Assembly (NCBI GenBank): GCA_009780755.1
Contig: WQZL01000160.1
Coordinates: 1 to 5,524, forward strand
Source of the DNA: Promicromonosporaceae bacterium
Lineage (GTDB): Bacteria > Actinomycetota > Actinomycetes > Actinomycetales > Cellulomonadaceae
Reading direction: 5' to 3'
Length of the DNA: 5,524 nucleotides
Part shown: positions 1 to 4,959 of the stretch, piece by piece
Position numbering within the stretch: position 1 is the stretch's first letter
How the letters are laid out: each line of letters opens with the position of its first letter
The notes under the pieces: generated by a model
What the model saw: only the letters and a program-made list of their open reading frames with translations
Told to the model about the DNA's origin: nothing
The model's database searches: none
Made by a program: the position numbers and the translations under genes

Positions 1-150
1 AACGGGTAACACGTAGCGCAAGTGAGCAATGTTGCACTCTTGTGACCTTCGCATACTCAGAAAACGTTTTTTAGCTACCTAGTATGGCAGCCGTCTCCTC
101 TTTCTGGCGCGTCTCGTGCCGCAAGCTGTCACCATCCGACCATGCAGCCA

Positions 151-157
151 AAGGAGG
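151..157 (+). promoter_or_regulatory. Ribosome binding site AAGGAGG that sets a GTG start
   Basis: AAGGAGG is a full match to the anti-Shine-Dalgarno sequence and lies 5 nt before the GTG at 163. It sits inside the reading frame opened by the ATG at 142, and that ATG has no comparable site upstream. The GTG at 163 is therefore the better start. Confidence 0.8.
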
Positions 158-162
158 CGGCG

Positions 163-813
163 GTGACCCTCACTGACACCAATCGTGCTATTACCTCGGC
201 GGTGGACGCGCTTCCATATGCACCGCCTCACCTGGAAGTTATCGCCTGCCCTGCCGCCGTCACGTCACTAGCGGGCTTTCAGGTGTCGGGGCGAGCATCC
301 GGCACCGAAATTGAGGGCTGCCAGGTTCGGGTAACCGTGGCCGGAGTGGAACGACACGGCTGGGTGCATGATGGCCGCTGGCAGGTGCGCTTCGAGTTGG
401 GGGCGCTAGCCCGCAAAGCTCTCGGCGCCTGCCCGGTGGAGGCAAGCATCACGGACCGCTGGTACAACAAGGCCGAAGCGATAGAGGTAGTAGTGGTTGA
501 AGAGTTCGTCGATGGTTTTGTGCAGATTGACAATAGTCATCAGCTATTGGCGGGCAATCTGCTGGCAACGGGCGAGTTAGGGCTGGGTACCCATGAGACC
601 GGCCGTGAACTTGTAGTGGTGCTGGTCAATGCAGACGGAGTGGCGGTGACCACCGGAGTGGTGGCACGCGGCTGGCAATATGGCGAGTGGCGGGCCAGCC
701 TGGCGGTTGATGATGTCGCCCCAGGCACCTACCGCCTGCGGGCGATTCTCACCGACATTGCCTGCGGCTCCCTAACCCGGCAAACCGTTGGTCCACCCTT
801 CCAACTGGGTTAA
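163..813 (+). CDS. Hypothetical protein with two similar beta-rich (Ig-like?) halves
   Basis: I do not recognise this 216-residue protein as a named family. After a polar N-terminus (residues 1-37) there are two regions of similar pattern, about 38-111 and 130-214. Each has a hydrophobic strand beginning near an Ala-Gly, a VRVTVAG / VVVLVNADG strand, a GWVHDGRWQVRFEL / GWQYGEWRASLAV segment, and a late strand ending in ITD / LTD. Alternating hydrophobic residues and the G-W...W pairs suggest a duplicated beta-sandwich domain; that is inference. Four cysteines are present (29, 53, 90, 201). There is no signal peptide, membrane helix or sorting motif, so a cytoplasmic location is the default reading. 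GTG is chosen over the ATG at 142 because of the AAGGAGG site. The gene converges on the SAF gene, with 34 bp between stops. No clear promoter is visible in the 162 bases upstream. Confidence 0.75.
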   Translation: MTLTDTNRAITSAVDALPYAPPHLEVIACPAAVTSLAGFQVSGRASGTEIEGCQVRVTVAGVERHGWVHDGRWQVRFELGALARKALGACPVEASITDRWYNKAEAIEVVVVEEFVDGFVQIDNSHQLLAGNLLATGELGLGTHETGRELVVVLVNADGVAVTTGVVARGWQYGEWRASLAVDDVAPGTYRLRAILTDIACGSLTRQTVGPPFQLG

Positions 814-847
814 CCGCGGATGATTGAGCCTGCGCCGTCCCATAGTC

Positions 848-1504
848 TCAGGGCACCAGGACAGCGGCAATGACGCCGGTTAGGGAGGCAACCGAGACCG
901 CCGACGCCTCATCGGGGGAAACAGCCAGCAGCACTAGACCGTCGCTACCTTCGACAGCTATCCCGCCAAACAGGCCGGGGCGGGACTCTGCGGGGGCGCG
1001 AACCATCGGCAACACCAGCGCTCGCCGAGCCAGGTAGGTGGCGTCCTCAACACCGAAGGCCGCCGAGACCAGATCGACATGATCGCCGGGACGAAGCAAC
1101 GCCGCCGTCGCATCGGCCAGCCGTACCGGTGTCACCACGGTGCCAGCCGGAGCAAGCGCAGCTACCTCCCCGCCCACCACCAAGTCGGCCGTCAGCGGCA
1201 TTCCTGCCGCCAGCGACACCACCGGCACGCGTCCGATCACATCATTGAGGTCGGTTAATGCCGCCGCCGGGGCTAGCTTGGCCGGCACGGCTTGTCTGGC
1301 CACGTCTTTTGCCGAGATGACGAGGCCGGGTTCGAGCCGCCGGACGGGTACCACCACATCGATGGTTAGGGGAGCAGGTGGGCTGAGCGCTTCAATGGCC
1401 GACATGGTAGCCAGCCCGCAGCAGGTCGCCGCGACCACGTATCGCCCTCGCCACAGCGCTCGCCGGGCGATGGCTTTGACTGGGAGATGTTCGCGAGATT
1501 TCAT
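848..1504 (-). CDS. SAF domain-containing membrane-anchored protein (CpaB/RcpC-like)
   Basis: This 218-residue protein has a short basic N-terminus (KSREH...ARRALWRGR), one membrane helix at about residues 22-40, then a SAF domain at about 48-108 and a second half at about 119-218. The SAF part shows the usual pattern: VVPVRRLEPGLVISAKDV, then VIGRVPVVSLAAGMPLTADLV. The second half has LRPGDHVDL at 137-145, the RPGD.VD motif seen in CpaB/RcpC pilus-assembly proteins, and ends with a hydrophobic strand pair. In CpaB this layout belongs to Flp/Tad pilus assembly, but no pilus genes are here, and many actinobacteria carry lone proteins like this of unknown role. The frame stays open to 1645, but those extra 47 residues run back through the intergenic region and the neighbour's terminator, so I chose the ATG at 1504. 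No good Shine-Dalgarno precedes it, so the exact start is uncertain. Confidence 0.85.
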   Translation of the reverse strand: MKSREHLPVKAIARRALWRGRYVVAATCCGLATMSAIEALSPPAPLTIDVVVPVRRLEPGLVISAKDVARQAVPAKLAPAAALTDLNDVIGRVPVVSLAAGMPLTADLVVGGEVAALAPAGTVVTPVRLADATAALLRPGDHVDLVSAAFGVEDATYLARRALVLPMVRAPAESRPGLFGGIAVEGSDGLVLLAVSPDEASAVSVASLTGVIAAVLVP

Positions 1505-1557
1505 ACCGGCCACGCTAGCTACCGCGCGAGCAGGAGTGTGATGCTGACCACCACGTC

Positions 1558-1566
1558 TGTGGATAA
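1558..1566 (-). promoter_or_regulatory. DnaA-box-like 9-mer (TTATCCACA on the minus strand)
   Basis: The plus strand reads TGTGGATAA, so the minus strand carries TTATCCACA, identical to the classical DnaA-box consensus. It lies 54 bp upstream of the SAF-gene start, in the region that should hold that gene's promoter. High-GC actinobacteria often prefer TTGTCCACA, so the AT-richer form is notable. Binding is inferred from sequence only. Confidence 0.5.
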
Positions 1567-1584
1567 CTTCGCATTTTGATGGCC

Positions 1585-1593
1585 TGTGGATAG
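1585..1593 (-). promoter_or_regulatory. Second DnaA-box-like 9-mer (CTATCCACA on the minus strand)
   Basis: TGTGGATAG on the plus strand differs from the first box at one end position. It has the same orientation and begins 27 bp from the first box. Both are preceded by C, so the shared direct repeat is CTGTGGATA. Confidence 0.4.
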
Positions 1594-1620
1594 GTAGTTT
1601 GGTTGGTTCACCGGGAGACA

Positions 1621-1661
1621 GCAAAACGAGGCCCGCGCCGGACATTCCAGCGCGGGCCTCG
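1621..1661 (-). terminator. Intrinsic terminator of the four-TM protein gene
   Basis: A perfect 12-bp inverted repeat (arms 1627-1638 and 1650-1661, CGAGGCCCGCGC and its complement) encloses an 11-nt loop. Read on the minus strand, it is followed directly by TTTTGC (1626-1621). It begins 21 bp past the stop codon of the gene at 1682-2260, which separates that gene's transcription from the SAF gene. Confidence 0.85.
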
Positions 1662-1681
1662 CAGGAAGCTACTGCGGCGGT

Positions 1682-2260
1682 TCAGGCGCCAGCGGTTTTC
1701 GGGGTGGTACGGGCGATCATCACGAATGCCCCCAGCGACAGCAGGGCAGCGATGATGGATGCGATGGCCAAGACGATGAAGGCGGGGCCGATGCCGCCGT
1801 CAACCATTTCCAGCAACGGACGAATCTCGTTGATGTTCGAGAGTTCCCGGAACACGGTGAACGCGCCGAACGCGCCAGCGGCAAGACCGGACGTGGCAGC
1901 TGAGCGGAGAAGGGCGGGATCCTTACGGGCGAAGCTAGCAACCGTTGTGACGATGGCAGCCAAGAAGAGACCGACCACAATAAAGGTGGTCATGATGTTG
2001 AACTCCGACCAGAAGAGGTTGGCCGATTCTGGGAATTCGATTGGATTGCCGGGCACCTGATTGAGCATCCAGTAGAGGGGGCCAAAGTTGAGTGCGGGCA
2101 GAATCGTTGCGACGATGCCAAGCACGGAGGCTCCGGCAGCACCGAGCATCAGGTGGTTAGCAAGGCTACTCGGTGCGGCTGGCGCGGTAGGCGCGTCGAA
2201 AATGGTGTGTGGGGGGCCATACGTTTCGACGGCGGGCGGGATTTGGGTGTCGAGGGACAC
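1682..2260 (-). CDS. Hypothetical integral membrane protein with four TM segments
   Basis: This 192-residue protein begins with a proline-rich, polar stretch of about 35 residues (IPPAVETYGPPHTIF...PTAPAAP). Four hydrophobic segments follow at roughly residues 37-59, 89-111, 120-137 and 157-183. Between segments 1 and 2 there is a longer loop rich in aromatic and acidic residues (YWMLNQVPGNPIEFPESANLFWSE), and between 3 and 4 an acidic loop (RELSNINEIRPLLEMVDGG). I recognise no catalytic motif or transporter signature. The start is GTG at 2260, with AAAGGA six bases upstream. The same frame is open to 2332, but the added residues lack membrane or domain character and that start has no ribosome site. 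The gene is transcribed alone, away from the small gene at 2584, and ends at the terminator at 1621-1661. Confidence 0.8.
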   Translation of the reverse strand: MSLDTQIPPAVETYGPPHTIFDAPTAPAAPSSLANHLMLGAAGASVLGIVATILPALNFGPLYWMLNQVPGNPIEFPESANLFWSEFNIMTTFIVVGLFLAAIVTTVASFARKDPALLRSAATSGLAAGAFGAFTVFRELSNINEIRPLLEMVDGGIGPAFIVLAIASIIAALLSLGAFVMIARTTPKTAGA

Positions 2261-2266
2261 AGGTTT

Positions 2267-2271
2267 TCCTT
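2267..2271 (-). promoter_or_regulatory. Ribosome binding site AAGGA for the GTG start at 2260
   Basis: On the minus strand AAGGA is followed by six bases and then GTG. It decides the start of the four-TM protein in favour of 2260 rather than the upstream ATG at 2332. Confidence 0.7.
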
Positions 2272-2548
2272 TGTTTGTTGGGGTACTTCCGGGACCCGAC
2301 TCTACTGCCCTGAACCCACCCGTGAACAACATGTGGCCAACTTTGAACGAACTGTTTGCGCGAAACTATCGTCGAGTCTCCAGATTGCGGACGCGGCGGG
2401 GTCTCATCGATTGCTTAACTCAGGTGTCCGCGGAGGCAAGCAGTTGGGTCGTGAGCAACATAACGTTCAGGATCAGCAGTCAGCTGGCGCCGATGTTCAC
2501 ACCCATCACGTGATCCTGCGCAAAATGACTAGGAAGTGGGCTGGTGGG

Positions 2549-2577
2549 GTGACTGGGTGGGTGTTTCCGTTCATACT
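2549..2577 (+). promoter_or_regulatory. Promoter giving a probable leaderless mRNA
   Basis: GTGACT (2549-2554, -35) and CATACT (2572-2577, -10) are separated by 17 bp, and each matches the sigma-70-type consensus at 4 of 6 positions. Transcription would begin about 7 nt past the -10, which is the A of the ATG at 2584. No Shine-Dalgarno precedes that ATG, as expected for a leaderless transcript. Confidence 0.5.
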
Positions 2578-2583
2578 TGACCC

Positions 2584-2931
2584 ATGAGTGAGTCCCGCTT
2601 CCATCGTCCCGCTAGCCTCGACCAAAGCGAAGCCGAGGAGATTGCGAATCCTGGCGATCCGGCGCTGCGCGAAGAATTGGCGAACGTTACCGCTCAGGCC
2701 GTCATGCACCTTGACCGCGCCAACGAGTATCCGCAGAGCGCGGCGCGTCTGCTGCACCTGCTGACCACGGATGGACTTGATTCGGCCGCCGCACTCTGGG
2801 CCGACGCCGCTCCCGGCACGCTGCCGAATAGGCTGTGGCGCATCTACGAGGCGCGGGTCGCTGAGGGCGCCGCCCCCACCGCCGAGGAGCTGCGCACCCT
2901 GGCCACGGCCACCCCCGTTCCGCCCGCCTAA
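2584..2931 (+). CDS. Small helical hypothetical protein
   Basis: This 115-residue protein is not one I can name. Residues 1-30 are polar and acidic. Residues 30-62 look like one amphipathic helix pair (ELANVTAQAV...QSAARLLHLL). A compact core follows at about 58-92 with the pattern LLTTDGLDSAAALWADAAPGTLP-RLWRIYEARV. The tail (93-115) is Ala/Pro/Thr-rich. There is no membrane segment or signal peptide. Codon use and composition match the neighbours, and the translation is low in rare residues, which supports a real gene. ATG is chosen because the likely promoter places the transcript start on it; there is no ribosome site. It is probably monocistronic, because 337 bp and a separate promoter region come before the DUF47 gene. 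A weak 6-bp inverted repeat (CCTAAA/TTTAGG, 2927-2942) overlaps the stop codon. Confidence 0.75.
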   Translation: MSESRFHRPASLDQSEAEEIANPGDPALREELANVTAQAVMHLDRANEYPQSAARLLHLLTTDGLDSAAALWADAAPGTLPNRLWRIYEARVAEGAAPTAEELRTLATATPVPPA

Positions 2932-2947
2932 ATCTTTTTAGGTTGGT

Positions 2948-3015
2948 CTGTTCGGCAAAACGCCGCTTTGTTCGGCGCGACGTTGTGCCGAACCTGGGGA
3001 CGTTGTGTCGAACAG
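2948..3015. repeat. 68-bp symmetric array of four related 16-mers
   Basis: Four copies of a motif near TGTTCGGCACAACGTC lie at 2949-2964 and 2969-2984 on the plus strand and at 2979-2994 and 2999-3014 on the minus strand. Same-strand copies are exactly 20 bp apart, close to two helical turns. The whole block is an imperfect palindrome centred between 2981 and 2982, and I count 25 of 34 symmetric positions as paired. The two right-hand copies also form a 20-bp tandem repeat beginning GACGTTGTG. No T-run follows on either strand, so an intrinsic terminator is unlikely. It could be a multi-site operator or a dispersed intergenic palindromic element; sequence alone does not decide. Confidence 0.7.
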
Positions 3016-3027
3016 GGGAAGTAACCA

Positions 3028-3056
3028 TCGACTCTGCTGCGGTCAGGGGCTAGGCT
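3028..3056 (+). promoter_or_regulatory. Candidate promoter of the structured RNA / phosphate operon leader
   Basis: TCGACT (3028-3033) and TAGGCT (3051-3056) are 17 bp apart; the latter fits the actinobacterial TANNNT -10 pattern. The predicted start falls at about 3063-3064, exactly where the long closing stem of the RNA begins. The -35 is weak, so this rests partly on that coincidence. The symmetric array ends 12 bp upstream. Confidence 0.4.
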
Positions 3057-3063
3057 GGAGCCT

Positions 3064-3163
3064 GCGACGTCGGGTCGTATGGATCCCCCGGGCTCCATGT
3101 ACAGCCGCTACGAGCGGCCACGCGCCGAGAGGCGTTTCCTGCGACCCGACGTCGCTTTTCTTT
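3064..3163 (+). ncRNA. Candidate structured RNA (four-way junction) or leader RNA
   Basis: About 100 nt fold by eye into a closed junction. The 5' arm GCGACGTCGGGTCG (3064-3077) pairs perfectly with 3142-3155, and a G-U and an A-U pair extend the stem to 16 bp. Inside are three hairpins: 3080-3097 (TGGA/TCCA with an inner CC/GG and a C-rich loop), 3104-3118 (GCCGCT, loop ACG, AGCGGC) and 3123-3134 (CGCC, GNRA loop GAGA, GGCG). TTTTCTTT follows at 3156-3163. A promoter-like sequence would start transcription at the first stem base. It may be a free small RNA, or a leader that ends transcription before the DUF47-PiT operon, whose start codon is 105 bp downstream. I could not match it to tRNA, SRP RNA, tmRNA, 6S or a known riboswitch. 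The C-rich loop recalls the actinobacterial 6C RNA, but only one run of five Cs is present. Confidence 0.6.
3142..3163 (+). terminator. Terminator-like 3' end of the structured RNA
   Basis: The 3' arm of the long stem (3142-3155) runs directly into TTTTCTTT. The arms are perfect over 14 bp but enclose 64 nt, so this works as an intrinsic terminator only if the interior folds as described. The T-rich side exists only for plus-strand transcription. Confidence 0.55.
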
Positions 3164-3222
3164 GCCCGACCACCGCCCGGCCCATCATCCAGCGCCAAAA
3201 CAAGCAGGCGTCGGTGGGCGTG

Positions 3223-3262
3223 CCTAGCCTGGGAACGTCTCACTTTCGCCTTTGGCTAGGAG
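3223..3262 (+). promoter_or_regulatory. Ribosome binding site of the DUF47 gene, inside an inverted repeat
   Basis: AGGAG (3258-3262) lies 6 nt before the GTG at 3269 and sets that start. Its first three bases belong to GGCTAGG (3254-3260), which is perfectly complementary to CCTAGCC at 3223-3229 with a 24-nt loop. The pairing could mask the ribosome site. Seven pairs over a long loop is only moderate support. Confidence 0.5.
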
Positions 3263-3268
3263 CGTCCC

Positions 3269-3886
3269 GTGCGATTCCGAATCACTCCCCGCGATACCAC
3301 CTACTTCGATCAGTTCACTACGTTGGCCGAACACATCCGCAGCGGTGCGGACCTGCTCGCCCAGCTGCTCACCGCCGACAGGGCGGCCCGAAAAATCCTC
3401 GCCACCCGCTTCGATGCGCTCGAATCTGAGGCCGATGAAGCCGCCGGAGCCATCCAGCGGCGCCTGGCCCAAACCTTCGTCACCCCATTCGACCGCGACG
3501 ACATCTACGACTTGGCCAACGCCCTTGATGACGTGGTTGACGAGATGGAGGAGGCCGCCGATCTGATTGTGCTTTACAAGGTGGAGCAACTACCCAGCCG
3601 CGTTGGCGAAGTGGCCGTGATCCTGCAAAAGTGCGCGGCGCTGACTGTCGCGGCCATGCCCAAGCTGCAACGCTTAAGCGAGCTGGGTCAGTACGTTGAG
3701 GAAATCAACGTGTTGGAGAACAAGGGCGACAAACTGCATCGAAAGCTTGTGGCCGAGCTATTTATGGGCGACGATCCCATCACCATCATCAAGCTCAAAG
3801 AGATCGTTGACGTGCTTGAACGGGCATGTGACGCGTTCGAGAAGGTTGCCAAACTGGTTGAGACCATCGCGTTGAAGGAGTCGTGA
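3269..3886 (+). CDS. DUF47 (PhoU-like) protein, partner of the PiT phosphate transporter
   Basis: This 205-residue, all-helical cytoplasmic protein has the layout of the DUF47/PhoU-like family (TIGR00153-type, about 200-220 residues). Visible marks are the N-terminal FRITPRDTTYFDQF; the acidic helix LESEADEA (51-58); the strongly conserved TPFDRDDIYDLANALDDVVDEME (72-94), which resembles the metal-binding acidic helix of PhoU; LENKGDKLHRK (149-159); and IIKLKEIVDVLERACDAFEKVAKLVETIALK (173-203). Family members are nearly always encoded next to PiT transporters and are thought to modulate them, by analogy with PhoU on the Pst system; the mechanism is not established. GTG at 3269 is chosen for its AGGAG site. 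The gene ends 4 bp before the transporter, so the two form one operon. Its expression may be controlled by the structured leader upstream. Confidence 0.93.
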   Translation: MRFRITPRDTTYFDQFTTLAEHIRSGADLLAQLLTADRAARKILATRFDALESEADEAAGAIQRRLAQTFVTPFDRDDIYDLANALDDVVDEMEEAADLIVLYKVEQLPSRVGEVAVILQKCAALTVAAMPKLQRLSELGQYVEEINVLENKGDKLHRKLVAELFMGDDPITIIKLKEIVDVLERACDAFEKVAKLVETIALKES

Positions 3887-3890
3887 CGTC

Positions 3891-4943
3891 ATGGAGGGCG
3901 TACTCGTAGTTCTGGTGGTGGCCCTCGCCGTCGGCTTCGACTACACCAATGGCTTCCATGACGCGGCTAACGCGATTGCCACGTCGGTCTCCACTCGCGC
4001 CCTAACCCCGCGCATGGCCCTGGGCATGGCGGCGGTGATGAACTTCATCGGCGCGCTGCTAGGCACGGCGGTGGCCACCACCATCGCCCGCGACATTGTC
4101 GAACTGGGCAACCAAACGCCGAACATCGAGTTGACCGTGGTGGTGGGCGCGCTTATCGGGGCCATCATCTGGAACTTGCTCACCTGGTGGCGGGGGCTGC
4201 CATCGTCGTCTACGCACTCGCTGATCGGCGGGTTGATGGGCGCCGGGCTTGCCCTGCTTGGCACCGGGGCAATCCATTGGGGCAAGATTGTTCAGAAGGT
4301 GGTCATTCCGATGATTGCCTCACCGATTCTTGGTTTTGGCATGGCCTTCCTGGTGATGGTGGGCGTACTTTGGCTGATCCGCAAGGCCGCGCCCTCAAAG
4401 GTGAACCGTCGTTTCCGCGTCGCGCAGACCGCCTCGGCTGCCGCGATGGCGCTCGGCCACGGCCTACAGGACGCGCAAAAGACGATGGGCATCATAGCGA
4501 TGGCGTTATTCGCCTACACCGCTGGTGGCCATCACCTACCGAGCTGGGTGTTCAACCCGGACGCCGCCGCCGAGGGCGCCTACATCCCGCTGTGGGTGAA
4601 GATTGTTGCCGCCGCCGCGATCTCGGCGGGTACGGCGAGTGGCGGCTGGCGGATCATGCGCACGCTGGGTCGCAAGATCATCGAGCTAGATCCGGCGCAC
4701 GGCTTCGTGGCCGAAACCGTCTCGGCCACCGTGCTCTATGTGGCCGCGATGGGCCTGCATGCCCCGATCTCTACTACGCACACCATTACCACCGCGATCA
4801 TGGGTGTCGGCGCCACCAAGCGGCTGAGCGCCGTGCGTTGGGGCGTGGCCAAATCCATCGTGATCGCCTGGGTTTCCACGATTCCGGCTGCCGCCGCGGT
4901 CGGTGCCCTGGCAACCTGGCTGGTGCACCTGATTGTGCGGTGA
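3891..4943 (+). CDS. PiT family inorganic phosphate transporter
   Basis: This 350-residue integral membrane protein belongs to the PiT family (PF01384), which takes up phosphate, usually as a metal-phosphate complex, driven by proton symport in bacteria. The inverted-repeat family signatures are clear. The first is GFDYTNGFHDAANAIAT (15-31), followed by the loop GLPSSSTHSLIGG (102-114). The second is GHGLQDAQKTMGII (189-202), followed by PISTTHTITTAIMGVGA (292-308). Around ten hydrophobic segments span the protein. The size resembles the shorter actinobacterial PitA proteins rather than the roughly 500-residue enterobacterial PitA. One variation: the second signature reads G-L-Q-D where many members have G-x-N-D. 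The ATG lies 4 bp after the DUF47 stop, with AAGGAG inside the end of that gene (3875-3880), so the two are translationally coupled. The 3' end converges on the phosphatase gene, with 16 bp between stops and no clear terminator. Confidence 0.96.
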   Translation: MEGVLVVLVVALAVGFDYTNGFHDAANAIATSVSTRALTPRMALGMAAVMNFIGALLGTAVATTIARDIVELGNQTPNIELTVVVGALIGAIIWNLLTWWRGLPSSSTHSLIGGLMGAGLALLGTGAIHWGKIVQKVVIPMIASPILGFGMAFLVMVGVLWLIRKAAPSKVNRRFRVAQTASAAAMALGHGLQDAQKTMGIIAMALFAYTAGGHHLPSWVFNPDAAAEGAYIPLWVKIVAAAAISAGTASGGWRIMRTLGRKIIELDPAHGFVAETVSATVLYVAAMGLHAPISTTHTITTAIMGVGATKRLSAVRWGVAKSIVIAWVSTIPAAAAVGALATWLVHLIVR

Positions 4944-4959
4944 GAAAACCCGGCGACCG

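Larger units (their letters stand above)
2261..2583. other. Divergent intergenic region, no convincing gene
   Basis: These 323 bases lie between two divergent genes. Open frames cross them on the plus strand (2088-2513, 2153-2587), but their translations are low in hydrophobic pattern, rich in Arg/Trp/Gly and overlap the real gene, so I read them as chance. Visible elements are a possible minus-strand -10 (TAGAGT, 2304-2299) about 40 bp before the four-TM gene, a 10-bp perfect palindrome ATCACGTGAT at 2505-2514, and the promoter of the downstream gene at 2549-2577. Confidence 0.5.

Noticed and set aside
1140..1541. Plus-strand open frame opposite the SAF gene
   Set aside because: It is antisense to a recognisable SAF domain, is Ala/Thr/Ser-rich with no motif, and has no ribosome site that I could see.
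1505..1645. N-terminal extension of the SAF protein
   Set aside because: The frame is open, but the extension overlaps the neighbour's terminator loop and both DnaA-like boxes, and its residues precede an already complete anchor-plus-SAF layout.
1599..2060. Plus-strand open frame opposite the four-TM gene
   Set aside because: It crosses the terminator at 1621-1661 and runs antisense to a protein with clear membrane segments. Its Met/Ala/Lys-rich translation looks like a shadow.
2311..2327. PHO-box-like repeats (GTTCAC and GTTCAG on the minus strand) before the four-TM gene
   Set aside because: The two units are 12 bp apart rather than the 11 bp expected for Streptomyces/mycobacterial PhoP or RegX3 sites, and only two partial units are present.
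2153..2587. Plus-strand open frame filling the divergent intergenic region
   Set aside because: It overlaps both the GTG start of the four-TM gene and the promoter of the small gene, and the translation has no hydrophobic core pattern.
3064..3163. tRNA or tRNA-like gene
   Set aside because: There is no 7-bp acceptor stem, anticodon loop or T-loop GTTCRA; the closing stem is 14-16 bp and ends in a T-rich tract.
3079..3429. Plus-strand open frame across the structured RNA and the start of the DUF47 gene
   Set aside because: It is out of frame with DUF47, passes through the paired stems, and lacks a ribosome site; structure explains the region better.
4938..4959. Terminator between the transporter and the phosphatase gene
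   Set aside because: Only a 4-bp pairing (CGGT/ACCG) is present, without a T-run, which is too weak to call.
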